A stretch of DNA of 16,010 bases, taken from contig DLAC01000008.1 of assembly GCA_002493865.1 (NCBI GenBank), positions 1 through 16,010 on the forward strand, in the 5' to 3' direction. The stretch is from Caryophanales bacterium UBA7057. GTDB taxonomy: Bacteria > Bacillota_I > Bacilli_A > RF39 > UBA660. The notes below the pieces were generated by a model, which worked only from the letters and a program-made list of their open reading frames with translations, made no database searches and was not told the origin of the DNA. Position 1 is the first letter of the stretch; each line of letters begins with the position of its first letter. Positions 1-8,120 of this stretch are shown piece by piece. The translations under genes were made by a program, and so were the position numbers.

Positions 1-2466
1 CGTTCCACAATCTTCTTCTTTTACGATAATATTCTGACTGACATCTACTAAACGTCGTGTTAAGTATCCAGAGTCTGCAGTCTTTAATGCTGTATCAGCA
101 CTACCTTTACGAGCACCATGAGTAGATAAGAAGAATTCTGATACAGAAAGTCCCTCTTTGAATGAAGATAATACTGGGATTTCAACACTTTCTCCATTTG
201 GTTTTGCCATAAGCCCTCGCATACCTGCAACCTGAGTAAAGTTTGAGATATTACCACGTGCTTTAGAGTGCATCATCATGAAGATTGGGTTATTGATATC
301 TGCATCTGCTTTTTCTTGAAGTTCTGCTGTTACTTGTGCTTTAGCATTTTCCCAAGTTTCAATTACTTTTTCATATCTTTCTTGATCCGTAATTAAACCA
401 CGTTTATATTGCTTATTGATTTTATCAACAATCTTCTTAGCTTCTGCAACAATTTCTGGTTTCTTTTCACTACTTACAACATCACTAGCGGATACGGTAA
501 TACCAGCAATTGTAGAATACTTGAATCCTAAGTCTTTTAACTTATCAAGCATGATAGAAGTTTCTGTTGTCTTATAACGTTTAAAGATTTGAGCGATTAC
601 TTTCTCTAATACACCTTTCGCAAAAGGTTTTACTAATGGACGGGCTTTGATATCTTCAGGAATATTTACACCCTTATCAATAAAGTATTTATTTGGTGTA
701 ATTTGTTGAATATTCTCATCGCTTGGTTCATTAATATATGGGAAAGAATCTGGTAAGATTTCATTAAATTTAATTTTTCCAACAGTAGTTACTAAGAATT
801 TTCCATGTTGTTCTTCTGTAAATAATTTGTATTTGAAAGAGTCAACTGGAACGGCAATTCTAGAATGAAGTGTTACTTCTCTTCTTTCATAAGCCATTAA
901 TGCTTCGTTAGTATTTTTGAAAATTCTACCTTCTCCAGGCTCTCCTGCTTTTTCCATTGTAATATAGTAGTTACCTAAAACCATATCCTGAGATGGTGTA
1001 ACGATTGGGTCACCTGATTTTGGATGTAGAATGTTATTTGCACCAAGCATTAATAATCTTGCTTCTGCTTTTGCTTCTTCAGAAAGTGGTACATGGACAG
1101 CCATCTGGTCACCATCGAAGTCTGCATTGAAGGCAGTACATACTAATGGATGTAGACGAATTGCCTTACCACCAATTAGAATTGGCTCGAATGCTTGAAT
1201 TCCAAGTCTATGTAAGGTAGGTGCACGGTTTAACAGAACTGGATGTTCCTTGATTACTTCTTCTACCACGTCCCAAACTACCGGATCTTGGTTTTCAATT
1301 AAACGTTTAGCGGCTTTAATGTTATGTGCAATATCTTTATCAACAAGTCCATGAATTACATGTGGCTTGAATAATTCTAGTGCCATTTCTTTTGGAATAC
1401 CGCATTGATACATCTTAAGAGATGGTCCTACAACGATAACACTACGTCCAGAGTAGTCAACACGTTTTCCAAGCAAGTTCTGACGGAAACGTCCTTGTTT
1501 ACCTTTTAACATACTAGATAAAGATTTTAAAGGTCTGTTTCCTGCTCCAGTAACGCTTCTTCCACGGCGTCCATTATCAAATAGAGCGTCGACTGCTTCT
1601 TGAAGCATACGTTTTTCATTTTGAATAATGATTCCAGGTGCTCCTAAATCAATTAATTTCTTTAGACGGTTGTTACGGTTAATAACACGACGATATAAAT
1701 CATTTAAGTCACTAGTCGCAAATCTTCCACCATCTAATTGAATCATTGGACGAAGTTCAGGAGGGATAACTGGAATACAATCCATAATCATCCATTCTGG
1801 ACGATTTCCTGATTTATGGAAAGCATCAAGAACATCTAATCTCTTAACTAAACGAGTTCTCTTCTGTCCTTGTGCATTTTCTAATTCCTTAGAAATTTCT
1901 TCGATTTCTTTTTCAAGATCCACTCTCTTCAAAAGTTCTTTAATGGCTTCTGCACCCATACCTACTTTGAATGTATTTCCATACTTTTCATAGTAAGCAC
2001 GATATTCTTTTTCAGATAATGTTTGTTTGTTTTCAAGAGGTGTATTCCCTTTATCAATTACAACGTAACTAACAAAGTATAACACTTCTTCTAAGTCTCT
2101 TGGACTCATATCTAAGACTAATCCCATACGAGATGGAACACCCTTAAAGAACCAAATATGAGATACAGGAGAAGCAAGCTCAATATGTCCCATACGTTCA
2201 CGACGTACTTTGCTACGAGTTACTTCTACTCCACATCGATCACAAACGATGTTTTTATAACGAACTCTCTTATACTTTCCACAAGCACATTCAAAGTCTT
2301 TGGTTGGTCCAAAAATCTTCTCACAGAAAAGTCCATCACGTTCTGGACGAAGAGTACGATAATTGATAGTCTCTGGTTTTTTTACTTCTCCATAACTCCA
2401 TTTACGAATCGTTTCAGGAGAGGCGATTCCTATTTTTAACGCTTCAAATTTATCAACTGCTATCAT
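1..2466 (-). CDS. rpoC: RNA polymerase subunit beta' (N-terminal 822 codons, runs off the window)
   Basis: This is the catalytic beta' subunit of RNA polymerase. The reading frame is open from the ATG at 2466-2464 to base 1, so about the last third is missing. Translated by eye it begins MIAVDKFEALKIGIASPETI. The N-terminal zinc site is C60, C62, C75 and C78. The active-site motif NADFDGDQM lies at residues 447-455, with the Mg-binding aspartates D449, D451 and D453. The bridge-helix and trigger-loop region starts near the end, and the last visible residues EEDCGT contain the first cysteine of the second zinc site. The start is one base after the rpoB stop, with a strong Shine-Dalgarno inside the rpoB end, so the two subunits are translationally coupled. 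Identity is certain. There is no sign of a frameshift. Confidence 0.98.
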   Translation of the reverse strand, partial: MIAVDKFEALKIGIASPETIRKWSYGEVKKPETINYRTLRPERDGLFCEKIFGPTKDFECACGKYKRVRYKNIVCDRCGVEVTRSKVRRERMGHIELASPVSHIWFFKGVPSRMGLVLDMSPRDLEEVLYFVSYVVIDKGNTPLENKQTLSEKEYRAYYEKYGNTFKVGMGAEAIKELLKRVDLEKEIEEISKELENAQGQKRTRLVKRLDVLDAFHKSGNRPEWMIMDCIPVIPPELRPMIQLDGGRFATSDLNDLYRRVINRNNRLKKLIDLGAPGIIIQNEKRMLQEAVDALFDNGRRGRSVTGAGNRPLKSLSSMLKGKQGRFRQNLLGKRVDYSGRSVIVVGPSLKMYQCGIPKEMALELFKPHVIHGLVDKDIAHNIKAAKRLIENQDPVVWDVVEEVIKEHPVLLNRAPTLHRLGIQAFEPILIGGKAIRLHPLVCTAFNADFDGDQMAVHVPLSEEAKAEARLLMLGANNILHPKSGDPIVTPSQDMVLGNYYITMEKAGEPGEGRIFKNTNEALMAYERREVTLHSRIAVPVDSFKYKLFTEEQHGKFLVTTVGKIKFNEILPDSFPYINEPSDENIQQITPNKYFIDKGVNIPEDIKARPLVKPFAKGVLEKVIAQIFKRYKTTETSIMLDKLKDLGFKYSTIAGITVSASDVVSSEKKPEIVAEAKKIVDKINKQYKRGLITDQERYEKVIETWENAKAQVTAELQEKADADINNPIFMMMHSKARGNISNFTQVAGMRGLMAKPNGESVEIPVLSSFKEGLSVSEFFLSTHGARKGSADTALKTADSGYLTRRLVDVSQNIIVKEEDCGT

Positions 2467-2467
2467 A

Positions 2468-5400
2468 TTATTCCTCCTCCCCTATAAAACTTTCATCAAA
2501 ATCGATTTCTTCCTCATTAAATTCATCTTCTTCTTCCTCTAAGACATCTTCTAATGGGAATTCTTCATCTTCCACATATTCTTCTGGATTATTTTCAACC
2601 GGCGGTAACTGACGAGATACAACCTCTTCATTACCCATCATTTCATCTTTTGCTTCGTCTTCTTCGATTTCTTTTAATCCAAGTTCACGCCCCTCATCAT
2701 CGATGATACTAATATCTAATCCCAATGCTTGGAATTCTTTCATCAATACTCTAAAGCTTTCTGGAACTCCTGCTTGATTGATTTCTTCACCTTTGACAAT
2801 GGATTCATATACTTTCACACGTCCTAGGACATCGTCTGATTTATAAGTAATAATTTCTTGAAGTGTATTAGCAGCACCATAAGCTTCTAGTGCCCATACT
2901 TCCATTTCTCCAAATCTCTGTCCACCAAATTGTGCTTTACCACCAAGAGGTTGTTGTGTAACTAAAGAGTAAGGACCCGTACTACGTGCATGTAACTTAT
3001 CATCTACCATGTGGTGAAGTTTAATCATGTACATAACACCAACAGCGATACGGTTATCGAATGGATCACCCGTACGACCATCATATAGAACTGTCTTTCC
3101 ATCTGGAGCCATTCCAGCTTCTTTCATCATGTCTGCAATATCTTCTTCACTCGCACCATCAAATACTGGTGTTGCGATATGAACATTCAAACTCTTTGCG
3201 GCCATACCTAAGTGAAGTTCTAGAACCTGTCCAATATTCATACGAGAAGGTACACCTTGTGGATTTAACATGATATCAACAGGACGTCCATCTGGTAAAT
3301 ATGGCATATCTTCTTCTGGTAAGATTAGGGAAATTACACCCTTATTTCCATGTCGTCCAGACATTTTATCTCCAATTTGAATCTTACGCTTTTGCGCAAT
3401 ATATACACGAATTACTTTACTTACACCAGCAGGCAATTCATCGTTATCTTTACGAGAATAGATTTTAACATCGTGAACGATTCCCTCTCCACCATGTGGA
3501 ACACGTAAAGAAGTATCTCTAACTTCACGAGTCTTCTCACCAAAGATGGCATGTAATAGTTTTTCTTCAGAAGTAAGTTCAGCCATTCCTTTTGGAGTAA
3601 CTTTACCTACTAAGATATCTCCCTCTTTTACTTCTGTACCGATAATGACAATACCGTTTTCATCTAAGTTTTTACGCGCTTCATCACTCACATTTGGAAT
3701 ATCACGTGTAATTTCTTCTGGTCCTAGTTTTGTTTCACGACATTGCATTTGATAATCTTCAATATGAATAGAGGTATAAACATCATCCTTGACAAGTTTT
3801 TCATTTAGAATAACAGCATCTTCATAGTTATATCCATTGAATGTCATGAAAGCTACAACGACGTTTTTACCAAGTGCTAATTCTCCCTGATCCATACTTG
3901 GACCATCGGCAATCACTTCTCCACGTTTTACTTTATCACCAACAGAAACGCAAGGTCTATGATGATAACATGAGTCCTGATTACTTTCTTCAAAGTTTGC
4001 TAAGTAATAAGTATCTTGTCCTGTCTTGTTCTTAACTACGATACGTTTTGCATCTACATATTCAATCACACCGTCTGCTTTGGATACGATTGCAGCTCCA
4101 GAGTCCCTGGCAGCAATATATTCAACACCAGTTCCAACAAGAGGAGCCTCTGCTTTTAATAATGGTACAGACTGACGTTGCATGTTGGCACCCATCAAAG
4201 CACGAGTTGCATCATCATGCTCTAGGAATGGAATACAACTAGTCGTAACTGCAACTACTTGTTGTGGAGATACATCGATATAGTCTACTTGTTCAGGTTT
4301 TACAAGAATATTTTCTCCACGGAAACGAGCAGCTACTTGTTCATCAATCATCATATTATTATCATCGGTTGTAACCGTTGCTTGTGAAATAATGACATCA
4401 TTTTCTTCATCGGCTGTTAAGTAATCTACTTGCTCGGTAATTTTACAGTTTTCTACTTTACGGTAAGGGGTCATAATAAATCCATACTCGTCCACTTTTG
4501 CATAGCTAGCAAGTGAAGTAATCAAACCAATGTTTTGACCTTCTGGTGACTCAATTGGACAAATTCTACCATAGTGAGATGGATTAACATCACGTACCTC
4601 CATACCAGCACGATCACGAGATAAACCTCCTGGTCCTAATGCCGATAAACGACGTTTATTTGTAAGTTCTGAAATTGGGTTAATTTGATCCATGAATTGG
4701 GATAATTGACTAGATCCAAAGAACTCTTTCATTGCAGCAGTAACTGGACGAATATTAATTAATGTCTTTGGCGTTACTTCTTCCATTTCTTGAGTCGTCA
4801 TTCTTTCACGGATAACACGTTCCATACGAGAAACACCAATACGGAATTGATTTTGTAAAAGTTCTCCTACTTGACGAATACGACGATTTCCTAAGTGGTC
4901 GATTTCATCGTAATTTCCAATACCACTTAATAAACATAAGTAATAAGAAACAGCAGCATATACATCTGGGATAGTAAGTCTCTTAACTTCCACATCTTGA
5001 TCATTACCAATAAGAGTAATTTTTTCTGATTTTTTATTAGGATTATAAATTTTAACTTCTTGAACTCTCTTATATACATCAAGTTCATCATTGATTTTGG
5101 AATCCTTTAATCCATAACCAGAGGCAAAGATAGGTTTTAATGTATCTAGTACATCTTTGGTTACAAGGGTATCTTTTGAAACAACTACTTTTCCATCCAC
5201 TTTGATATCCTCTGCCAAAGTCTGATTTAATAGTCGGTCTAATACATTTAGTTTACGATTAAATTTATAACGACCAACACGAGCCAAATCATAACGGAAC
5301 TCATCAAAGAAACGAGTAATAATTTGGTTTTTAGAAGAATCAAGAGTTGCAGGTTCCCCAGGTCTTAATTTCTCATAAATTTCGATTAAGGCTTCATCTG

Positions 5401-6085
5401 TATTCTTTGTAGAATCCTTAAGAATTGTATTTTCGATGTATTCGTTTTTACCAAATAAAGCACGAATATCATCATCACTAGATAGACCAAAAGCACGTAA
5501 CAATGTAGTAAGTGTTACTTTACGAGTTCTATCAATTCTTACATATAGTACATCTCTTGCATCAGTTTCAAACTCTAACCATGTTCCACGCGTTGGAATG
5601 ATTTGAGATGTGATTAATTCACGACCATTTTTATCAATCTCAAGATTGAAATAAACACTTGGAGAACGTACTAACTGTGATACGATAACGCGTTCAGCAC
5701 CATTAATAACGAAAGTTCCACTATCCGTCATAATTGGCATGTCACCCAAGAAAATTTCTTGTTCTTTTACTTCTCCTGTCTCATGATTAAAAAGTCTGAC
5801 ATCCACTTTTAAAGGAGCAGAATACGTAGTTTCTCTGTCTTTACATTCCTTAATAGAGAATCTTGGCTCATCAAAATGATAATCACCAAATTCTAAAGAT
5901 AAAGTTCCTGCAAAGTTTTCAACAGGGAAAAGGTCTGCAAATACCTCTTTGATACCAGTCGTTGTAAACCATTGGTAGGATTTCGTTTGAATCTCCAATA
6001 AGTCCTTGAGCTCATAAGTATTCTTAATTCTAGAAAAGCTTCTTCTTTTACGATGTTTACCGCAATCAATTATTTTATATGCCAC
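2468..6085 (-). CDS. rpoB: RNA polymerase subunit beta
   Basis: Beta subunit of RNA polymerase, 1205 aa, the usual Firmicutes size. The rifampicin-pocket region is clear (FGSSQLSQFMDQINPISELT followed by NKRRLSALGPGGLSRDRAG, about residues 456-494), as are SPEGQNIGLI, GRHGNKGVIS and the C-terminal GGQRFGEMEVWALEAYGA. The last ~65 residues are strongly acidic. I choose the GTG at 6085 (protein MAYKIIDCGKHRKRRSFSRI): AGGGGTGA lies at 6098-6091 with good spacing, whereas the in-frame ATG at 6106 has no ribosome binding site and would add seven atypical residues. Odd point: the residue equivalent to E. coli His526 is Asn (N476), a substitution linked to rifampicin insensitivity. It is followed directly by rpoC and preceded by the rsmC-like gene. 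Confidence 0.98.
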   Translation of the reverse strand: MAYKIIDCGKHRKRRSFSRIKNTYELKDLLEIQTKSYQWFTTTGIKEVFADLFPVENFAGTLSLEFGDYHFDEPRFSIKECKDRETTYSAPLKVDVRLFNHETGEVKEQEIFLGDMPIMTDSGTFVINGAERVIVSQLVRSPSVYFNLEIDKNGRELITSQIIPTRGTWLEFETDARDVLYVRIDRTRKVTLTTLLRAFGLSSDDDIRALFGKNEYIENTILKDSTKNTDEALIEIYEKLRPGEPATLDSSKNQIITRFFDEFRYDLARVGRYKFNRKLNVLDRLLNQTLAEDIKVDGKVVVSKDTLVTKDVLDTLKPIFASGYGLKDSKINDELDVYKRVQEVKIYNPNKKSEKITLIGNDQDVEVKRLTIPDVYAAVSYYLCLLSGIGNYDEIDHLGNRRIRQVGELLQNQFRIGVSRMERVIRERMTTQEMEEVTPKTLINIRPVTAAMKEFFGSSQLSQFMDQINPISELTNKRRLSALGPGGLSRDRAGMEVRDVNPSHYGRICPIESPEGQNIGLITSLASYAKVDEYGFIMTPYRKVENCKITEQVDYLTADEENDVIISQATVTTDDNNMMIDEQVAARFRGENILVKPEQVDYIDVSPQQVVAVTTSCIPFLEHDDATRALMGANMQRQSVPLLKAEAPLVGTGVEYIAARDSGAAIVSKADGVIEYVDAKRIVVKNKTGQDTYYLANFEESNQDSCYHHRPCVSVGDKVKRGEVIADGPSMDQGELALGKNVVVAFMTFNGYNYEDAVILNEKLVKDDVYTSIHIEDYQMQCRETKLGPEEITRDIPNVSDEARKNLDENGIVIIGTEVKEGDILVGKVTPKGMAELTSEEKLLHAIFGEKTREVRDTSLRVPHGGEGIVHDVKIYSRKDNDELPAGVSKVIRVYIAQKRKIQIGDKMSGRHGNKGVISLILPEEDMPYLPDGRPVDIMLNPQGVPSRMNIGQVLELHLGMAAKSLNVHIATPVFDGASEEDIADMMKEAGMAPDGKTVLYDGRTGDPFDNRIAVGVMYMIKLHHMVDDKLHARSTGPYSLVTQQPLGGKAQFGGQRFGEMEVWALEAYGAANTLQEIITYKSDDVLGRVKVYESIVKGEEINQAGVPESFRVLMKEFQALGLDISIIDDEGRELGLKEIEEDEAKDEMMGNEEVVSRQLPPVENNPEEYVEDEEFPLEDVLEEEEDEFNEEEIDFDESFIGEEE
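2472..2480 (-). promoter_or_regulatory. Ribosome binding site of rpoC inside the rpoB 3' end
   Basis: On the minus strand GGAGGAGGAA precedes ATG by a few bases. The same bases encode the final glutamates of RpoB, and the rpoB stop codon sits between this site and the rpoC start. This fixes the rpoC start and implies coupled synthesis of beta and beta'. Confidence 0.85.
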
Positions 6086-6090
6086 AAAAT

Positions 6091-6098
6091 TCACCCCT
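6091..6098 (-). promoter_or_regulatory. Ribosome binding site deciding the GTG start of rpoB
   Basis: Minus-strand AGGGGTGA ends five bases before GTG GCA TAT. The upstream ATG at 6106 overlaps no such site, so the GTG is preferred. Confidence 0.8.
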
Positions 6099-6180
6099 AT
6101 ACACATATATAATCAAAGAACATATTTATAAAAAATAATACGTTGCCAATTTATATTATTAGCACAATTCTATCAATAAG

Positions 6181-6765
6181 TCAACGATTTATACATTTTA
6201 TTACAAAAAATCCTTTATTTTTTTCTAAGATAGTTACATCATATAATTTTTTTAACTCGGATATCGTCGATTTGGCACCCTGATCTTTATGGATGACACA
6301 AAATAACATTCCACCAGATATCAGATGATTTTTCGCGCCCATTAAAATTTCATAAACAATTTTTTTACCTGCTCGAATGGGAGGATTAGAAATAATTACA
6401 TGATATTTTTCAGTTACATTCGAGTAACAGTCACTTTCAAAAATAGAAACTGAAAGATGATTTGCTTTTGCATTCATTTTCGCTAAATGTAGTGCCCGTC
6501 GATTAACATCACACATATCAACCTGACAATCAGTAGTACTGGCGAGATATAAACCAATCGGACCATATCCACATCCAACATCTAAAACTCTACCCTCAAA
6601 TTCATTTAGTGGAAGATTCTCAAGTAAAACTCGAGTGCCAAAATCTAATTTATTTTTTGAAAAAACTCCATGATCTGTAGAAAGTGTTAAGGTTGTATTT
6701 AATATTTTTACAGAAAAAGTTTGAATTTCACTCGGTAATAATACGTTGTCAAAGTATTGTGCCAA
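6181..6765 (-). CDS. rsmC: Class I SAM-dependent methyltransferase, RsmC/YbxB type (16S rRNA guanine-N2)
   Basis: A 194-aa Rossmann-fold methyltransferase. The SAM-binding motif LDVGCGYGPIG is at residues 61-71, an acidic motif II residue follows in DMCDVN (about 83-88), and the catalytic NPPI motif is at 127-130. NPPx motifs mark amino-methyltransferases, and the single-domain form between rplL and rpoB is the Firmicutes YbxB protein, an RsmC-family member expected to methylate 16S rRNA (family knowledge; the target base is not shown here). The start is TTG at 6765, supported by AGGAGG at 6777-6772, six bases upstream; no in-frame ATG is placed as well. The stop is TGA. The gene lies 95 bases upstream of rpoB. 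Upstream is a promoter followed at once by a terminator, so expression may depend on read-through. Confidence 0.85.
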   Translation of the reverse strand: MAQYFDNVLLPSEIQTFSVKILNTTLTLSTDHGVFSKNKLDFGTRVLLENLPLNEFEGRVLDVGCGYGPIGLYLASTTDCQVDMCDVNRRALHLAKMNAKANHLSVSIFESDCYSNVTEKYHVIISNPPIRAGKKIVYEILMGAKNHLISGGMLFCVIHKDQGAKSTISELKKLYDVTILEKNKGFFVIKCINR

Positions 6766-6771
6766 ATTACC

Positions 6772-6777
6772 CCTCCT
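6772..6777 (-). promoter_or_regulatory. Ribosome binding site deciding the TTG start of rsmC
   Basis: Minus-strand AGGAGG is separated by six bases from TTG GCA CAA. The nearby ATG at 6784-6782 is upstream of this site and out of frame. Confidence 0.75.
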
Positions 6778-6807
6778 ATATCATATGAACTTACTATCTT
6801 AAAAAGC

Positions 6808-6847
6808 AAAAAAAGAACCAACTATCAAATATAAAATAGCTAGTTCT
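6808..6847 (-). terminator. Intrinsic terminator in the rsmC leader
   Basis: On the minus strand AGAACTAGCTAT pairs with ATAGTTGGTTCT (12 pairs including two G-U) around a 10-base loop, followed by seven T. It lies only a few bases downstream of the predicted transcription start of the 6862-6891 promoter and upstream of rsmC. Confidence 0.85.
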
Positions 6848-6855
6848 CCCTTCGT
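6808..6855 (-). ncRNA. Predicted short (~48 nt) leader or small RNA
   Basis: A promoter predicted to start transcription near 6855 is followed by a 12-pair terminator whose T-run ends at 6808. Transcription stopping there would give an RNA of about 48 nt that is almost only the hairpin. It could be the default product of an attenuator in front of rsmC-rpoB-rpoC, or an independent small RNA. Nothing in it matches a riboswitch or T-box that I know; it is too short for either. Confidence 0.4.
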
Positions 6856-6861
6856 ATTCAT

Positions 6862-6891
6862 ATAATACACCACTATTTTATGAAAGGTCAA
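6862..6891 (-). promoter_or_regulatory. SigA-type promoter (P1) upstream of the rsmC leader terminator
   Basis: Minus strand: -35 TTGACC (6891-6886), 18-base spacer, -10 TATTAT (6867-6862). Each box matches consensus at 5 of 6 positions. The predicted start is near 6855. Confidence 0.7.
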
Positions 6892-6894
6892 GAA

Positions 6895-6923
6895 AAAATA
6901 GTAGTATTTTTTGAAAAAGTCAA
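6895..6923 (-). promoter_or_regulatory. Possible second promoter (P2) upstream of rsmC
   Basis: Minus strand: TTGACT (6923-6918), 17-base spacer, TATTTT (6900-6895). The -10 is weaker than that of P1 and lies just upstream of the P1 -35. Confidence 0.4.
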
Positions 6924-6962
6924 GATAATATACATTTTTTTACACTTATTGATATTTAAAAG

Positions 6963-6999
6963 AAAAAAATATGAGAACACCGTAAAAGAATTCCCATAT
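6963..6999 (-). terminator. Terminator of the DUF1292/membrane protein pair
   Basis: Minus strand ATATGGGAA pairs with TTCTCATAT (nine pairs, one G-U), loop of 13, then seven T and further T-rich sequence. It starts about 10 bases after the stop at 7010. Confidence 0.85.
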
Positions 7000-7009
7000 C
7001 TATTTTTCA

Positions 7010-7264
7010 TTATTCCATATTTTCAAGATTAATATCTAATACATCTTTCGATGCTTCTAAGAATAAAGGTAATAATTCAGTAGTTAACTCTTTATCTTCA
7101 AGTTCTACAAGTTCTTCTCCATCTTCATAACAGAACTTTAAATTCCCATTGTTTTTAATATCCACTAAGTAATAATAAAACTTATCTTTATAATTAATTT
7201 TACTAACTACTACATATTCATTATCATCATCTAATACTAAAGTATCTTTCATCTCTGCTATCAT
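7010..7264 (-). CDS. DUF1292-like small acidic protein
   Basis: An 84-aa acidic protein with no signal peptide or membrane segment. The pattern is strands separated by short turns: LVLDDDNEYVVVSKINYKDK, then a YYYLVDI strand, then an acidic patch (EDGEELVELEDKE). This arrangement (an aspartate-rich start, a tyrosine-rich strand and an acidic 3' half) recalls the DUF1292 (YrzB-like) family of Firmicutes, whose function is unknown; the match is by eye. The start overlaps the stop of the upstream membrane-protein gene as ATGA, and no strong ribosome binding site is visible, so translation is probably coupled. Another ATG four codons in is possible. A terminator follows directly, making this the last gene of a two-gene unit. 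Confidence 0.6.
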   Translation of the reverse strand: MIAEMKDTLVLDDDNEYVVVSKINYKDKFYYYLVDIKNNGNLKFCYEDGEELVELEDKELTTELLPLFLEASKDVLDINLENME

Positions 7265-7578
7265 CGTCTTCTACCTACACTTCCATTTTGATAGTCCTCT
7301 GCTTGCATCATTGATGAATTAATCTCTTCTATATTAGTTCGTAAATTTGCTCTTTTAGAAATTGCTTTTACTAAATTCATTAAATTAAATGCTGTTGGAG
7401 CGGAAACACCAGCAAATAAAGATACTGGAAACGCTCCTAGAGATAAACCAAGAGCAACTAATGATCCTGTCATTACTAATAATCCCCCACTTAGAGCTAT
7501 GTCTTTGTTGGCTGAGTTTAAGTTCTCTTCGTATTTGTTTCTTTTTCTTACTTTATATCTTCTTTCTAAACCATCCAT
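7261..7578 (-). CDS. Small membrane protein with two hydrophobic segments, unknown function
   Basis: A 105-aa protein that I do not recognise. It has a basic N-terminus (MDGLERRYKVRKRNKYEENL), two hydrophobic stretches at about residues 28-45 and 48-66 forming a likely membrane hairpin, a polar helical region (residues 67-95) and a basic end GRRR. The topology predicted from charges puts both ends inside. The start is ATG 7578, preceded by AAAGGTGAT; a longer frame to 7641 would cover the promoter and lacks a ribosome binding site. It overlaps the DUF1292-like gene by four bases. The pair sits between the rplL terminator and the rsmC leader with its own promoter, so it is an insert in an otherwise conserved cluster. 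A role with the neighbouring DUF1292-like protein is likely but not shown. Confidence 0.6.
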   Translation of the reverse strand: MDGLERRYKVRKRNKYEENLNSANKDIALSGGLLVMTGSLVALGLSLGAFPVSLFAGVSAPTAFNLMNLVKAISKRANLRTNIEEINSSMMQAEDYQNGSVGRRR

Positions 7579-7600
7579 ACAATCACCTTTCTTACTTAAA

Positions 7601-7629
7601 ATCATACCGTTTTCTAAAAATAAAAGCAA
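7601..7629 (-). promoter_or_regulatory. Promoter of the 105-aa membrane protein and DUF1292-like gene
   Basis: Minus strand: TTGCTT (7629-7624), 17-base spacer, TATGAT (7606-7601). The -10 matches 5 of 6. A start near 7594 leaves a short leader with the ribosome binding site for ATG 7578. Confidence 0.55.
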
Positions 7630-7660
7630 GAAATATACCAAACATTATATAAAAATAGAC

Positions 7661-7686
7661 AAAAAAAGAACCACAGATGTGATTCT
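7661..7686 (-). terminator. Terminator after rplL
   Basis: Minus strand AGAATCAC pairs with GTGGTTCT (eight pairs, one G-U), loop ATCT, then a run of seven T. It lies 20 bases after the rplL stop and closes the rplJ-rplL transcript. Confidence 0.85.
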
Positions 7687-7705
7687 CTCTTAAATACTCA
7701 TTGAA

Positions 7706-8080
7706 TTACTTAAATTCAACAGTAGCACCAGCTTCTTCAAGCTTAGCTTTAATTTCATTAGCTTCGTCTTTAGAAACATTTTCTTTAACAGTACCATTGC
7801 TATCAACGATATCTTTAGATTCTTTTAATCCTAATCCAGTAATTTCACGAACTACTTTGATTACGTTAACTTTACCAGCACCAGCATCAGTTAATACTAC
7901 AGATACAGTAGCATTTCCTTCATCAGCAGCACCAGCACCAGCTACAGGAGCTGCAGCAACTGCTACTGCGCTTGGATCTACTCCAAATTCCTCTTTCATT
8001 GCATCTACTAATTCTTTAATTTCTAAAAGACTCATTTCTTTTAAGCTTTCAATAAAGCTTTCTTTTGTTAACTTTGCCAT
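7706..8080 (-). CDS. rplL: Ribosomal protein bL12 (L7/L12)
   Basis: 124-aa stalk protein bL12, the usual length. It has the N-terminal dimerisation helices (MAKLTKESFIESLKEMSLLE), a flexible Ala/Gly/Pro hinge (about residues 38-55, AVAVAAAPVAGAGAADEG), and the globular C-terminal domain that recruits GTPase translation factors, with KVNVIKVVREITGLGLKESK. Dimers bind the C-terminal tail of L10, encoded just upstream, so the two proteins must be made together; in the ribosome L12 is in several copies per L10. The start ATG 8080 has GGGAGG upstream at slightly long spacing. A strong terminator follows the gene. Confidence 0.98.
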   Translation of the reverse strand: MAKLTKESFIESLKEMSLLEIKELVDAMKEEFGVDPSAVAVAAAPVAGAGAADEGNATVSVVLTDAGAGKVNVIKVVREITGLGLKESKDIVDSNGTVKENVSKDEANEIKAKLEEAGATVEFK

Positions 8081-8120
8081 TATATTTTTCCTCCCATATT
8101 TTTATTTTATTATTTGGAGA

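Noticed and set aside
2158..2439. Open frame on the plus strand opposite rpoC
   Set aside because: It lies wholly within the conserved rpoC frame, has no ribosome binding site, and its product resembles nothing; the same holds for plus-strand frames opposite rpoB, nusG, rplL and the sigma gene.
6148..6176. Possible rpoB promoter TTGATA-N17-TAAATT in the rsmC-rpoB gap
   Set aside because: The gap is so AT-rich that several weak box pairs can be chosen; none stands out, so no promoter is called although one could exist.
6780..6809. TTGCTT-N18-TATGAT between the leader terminator and rsmC
   Set aside because: The boxes look fair, but transcription would start near 6773, inside the rsmC ribosome binding site, leaving no usable leader.
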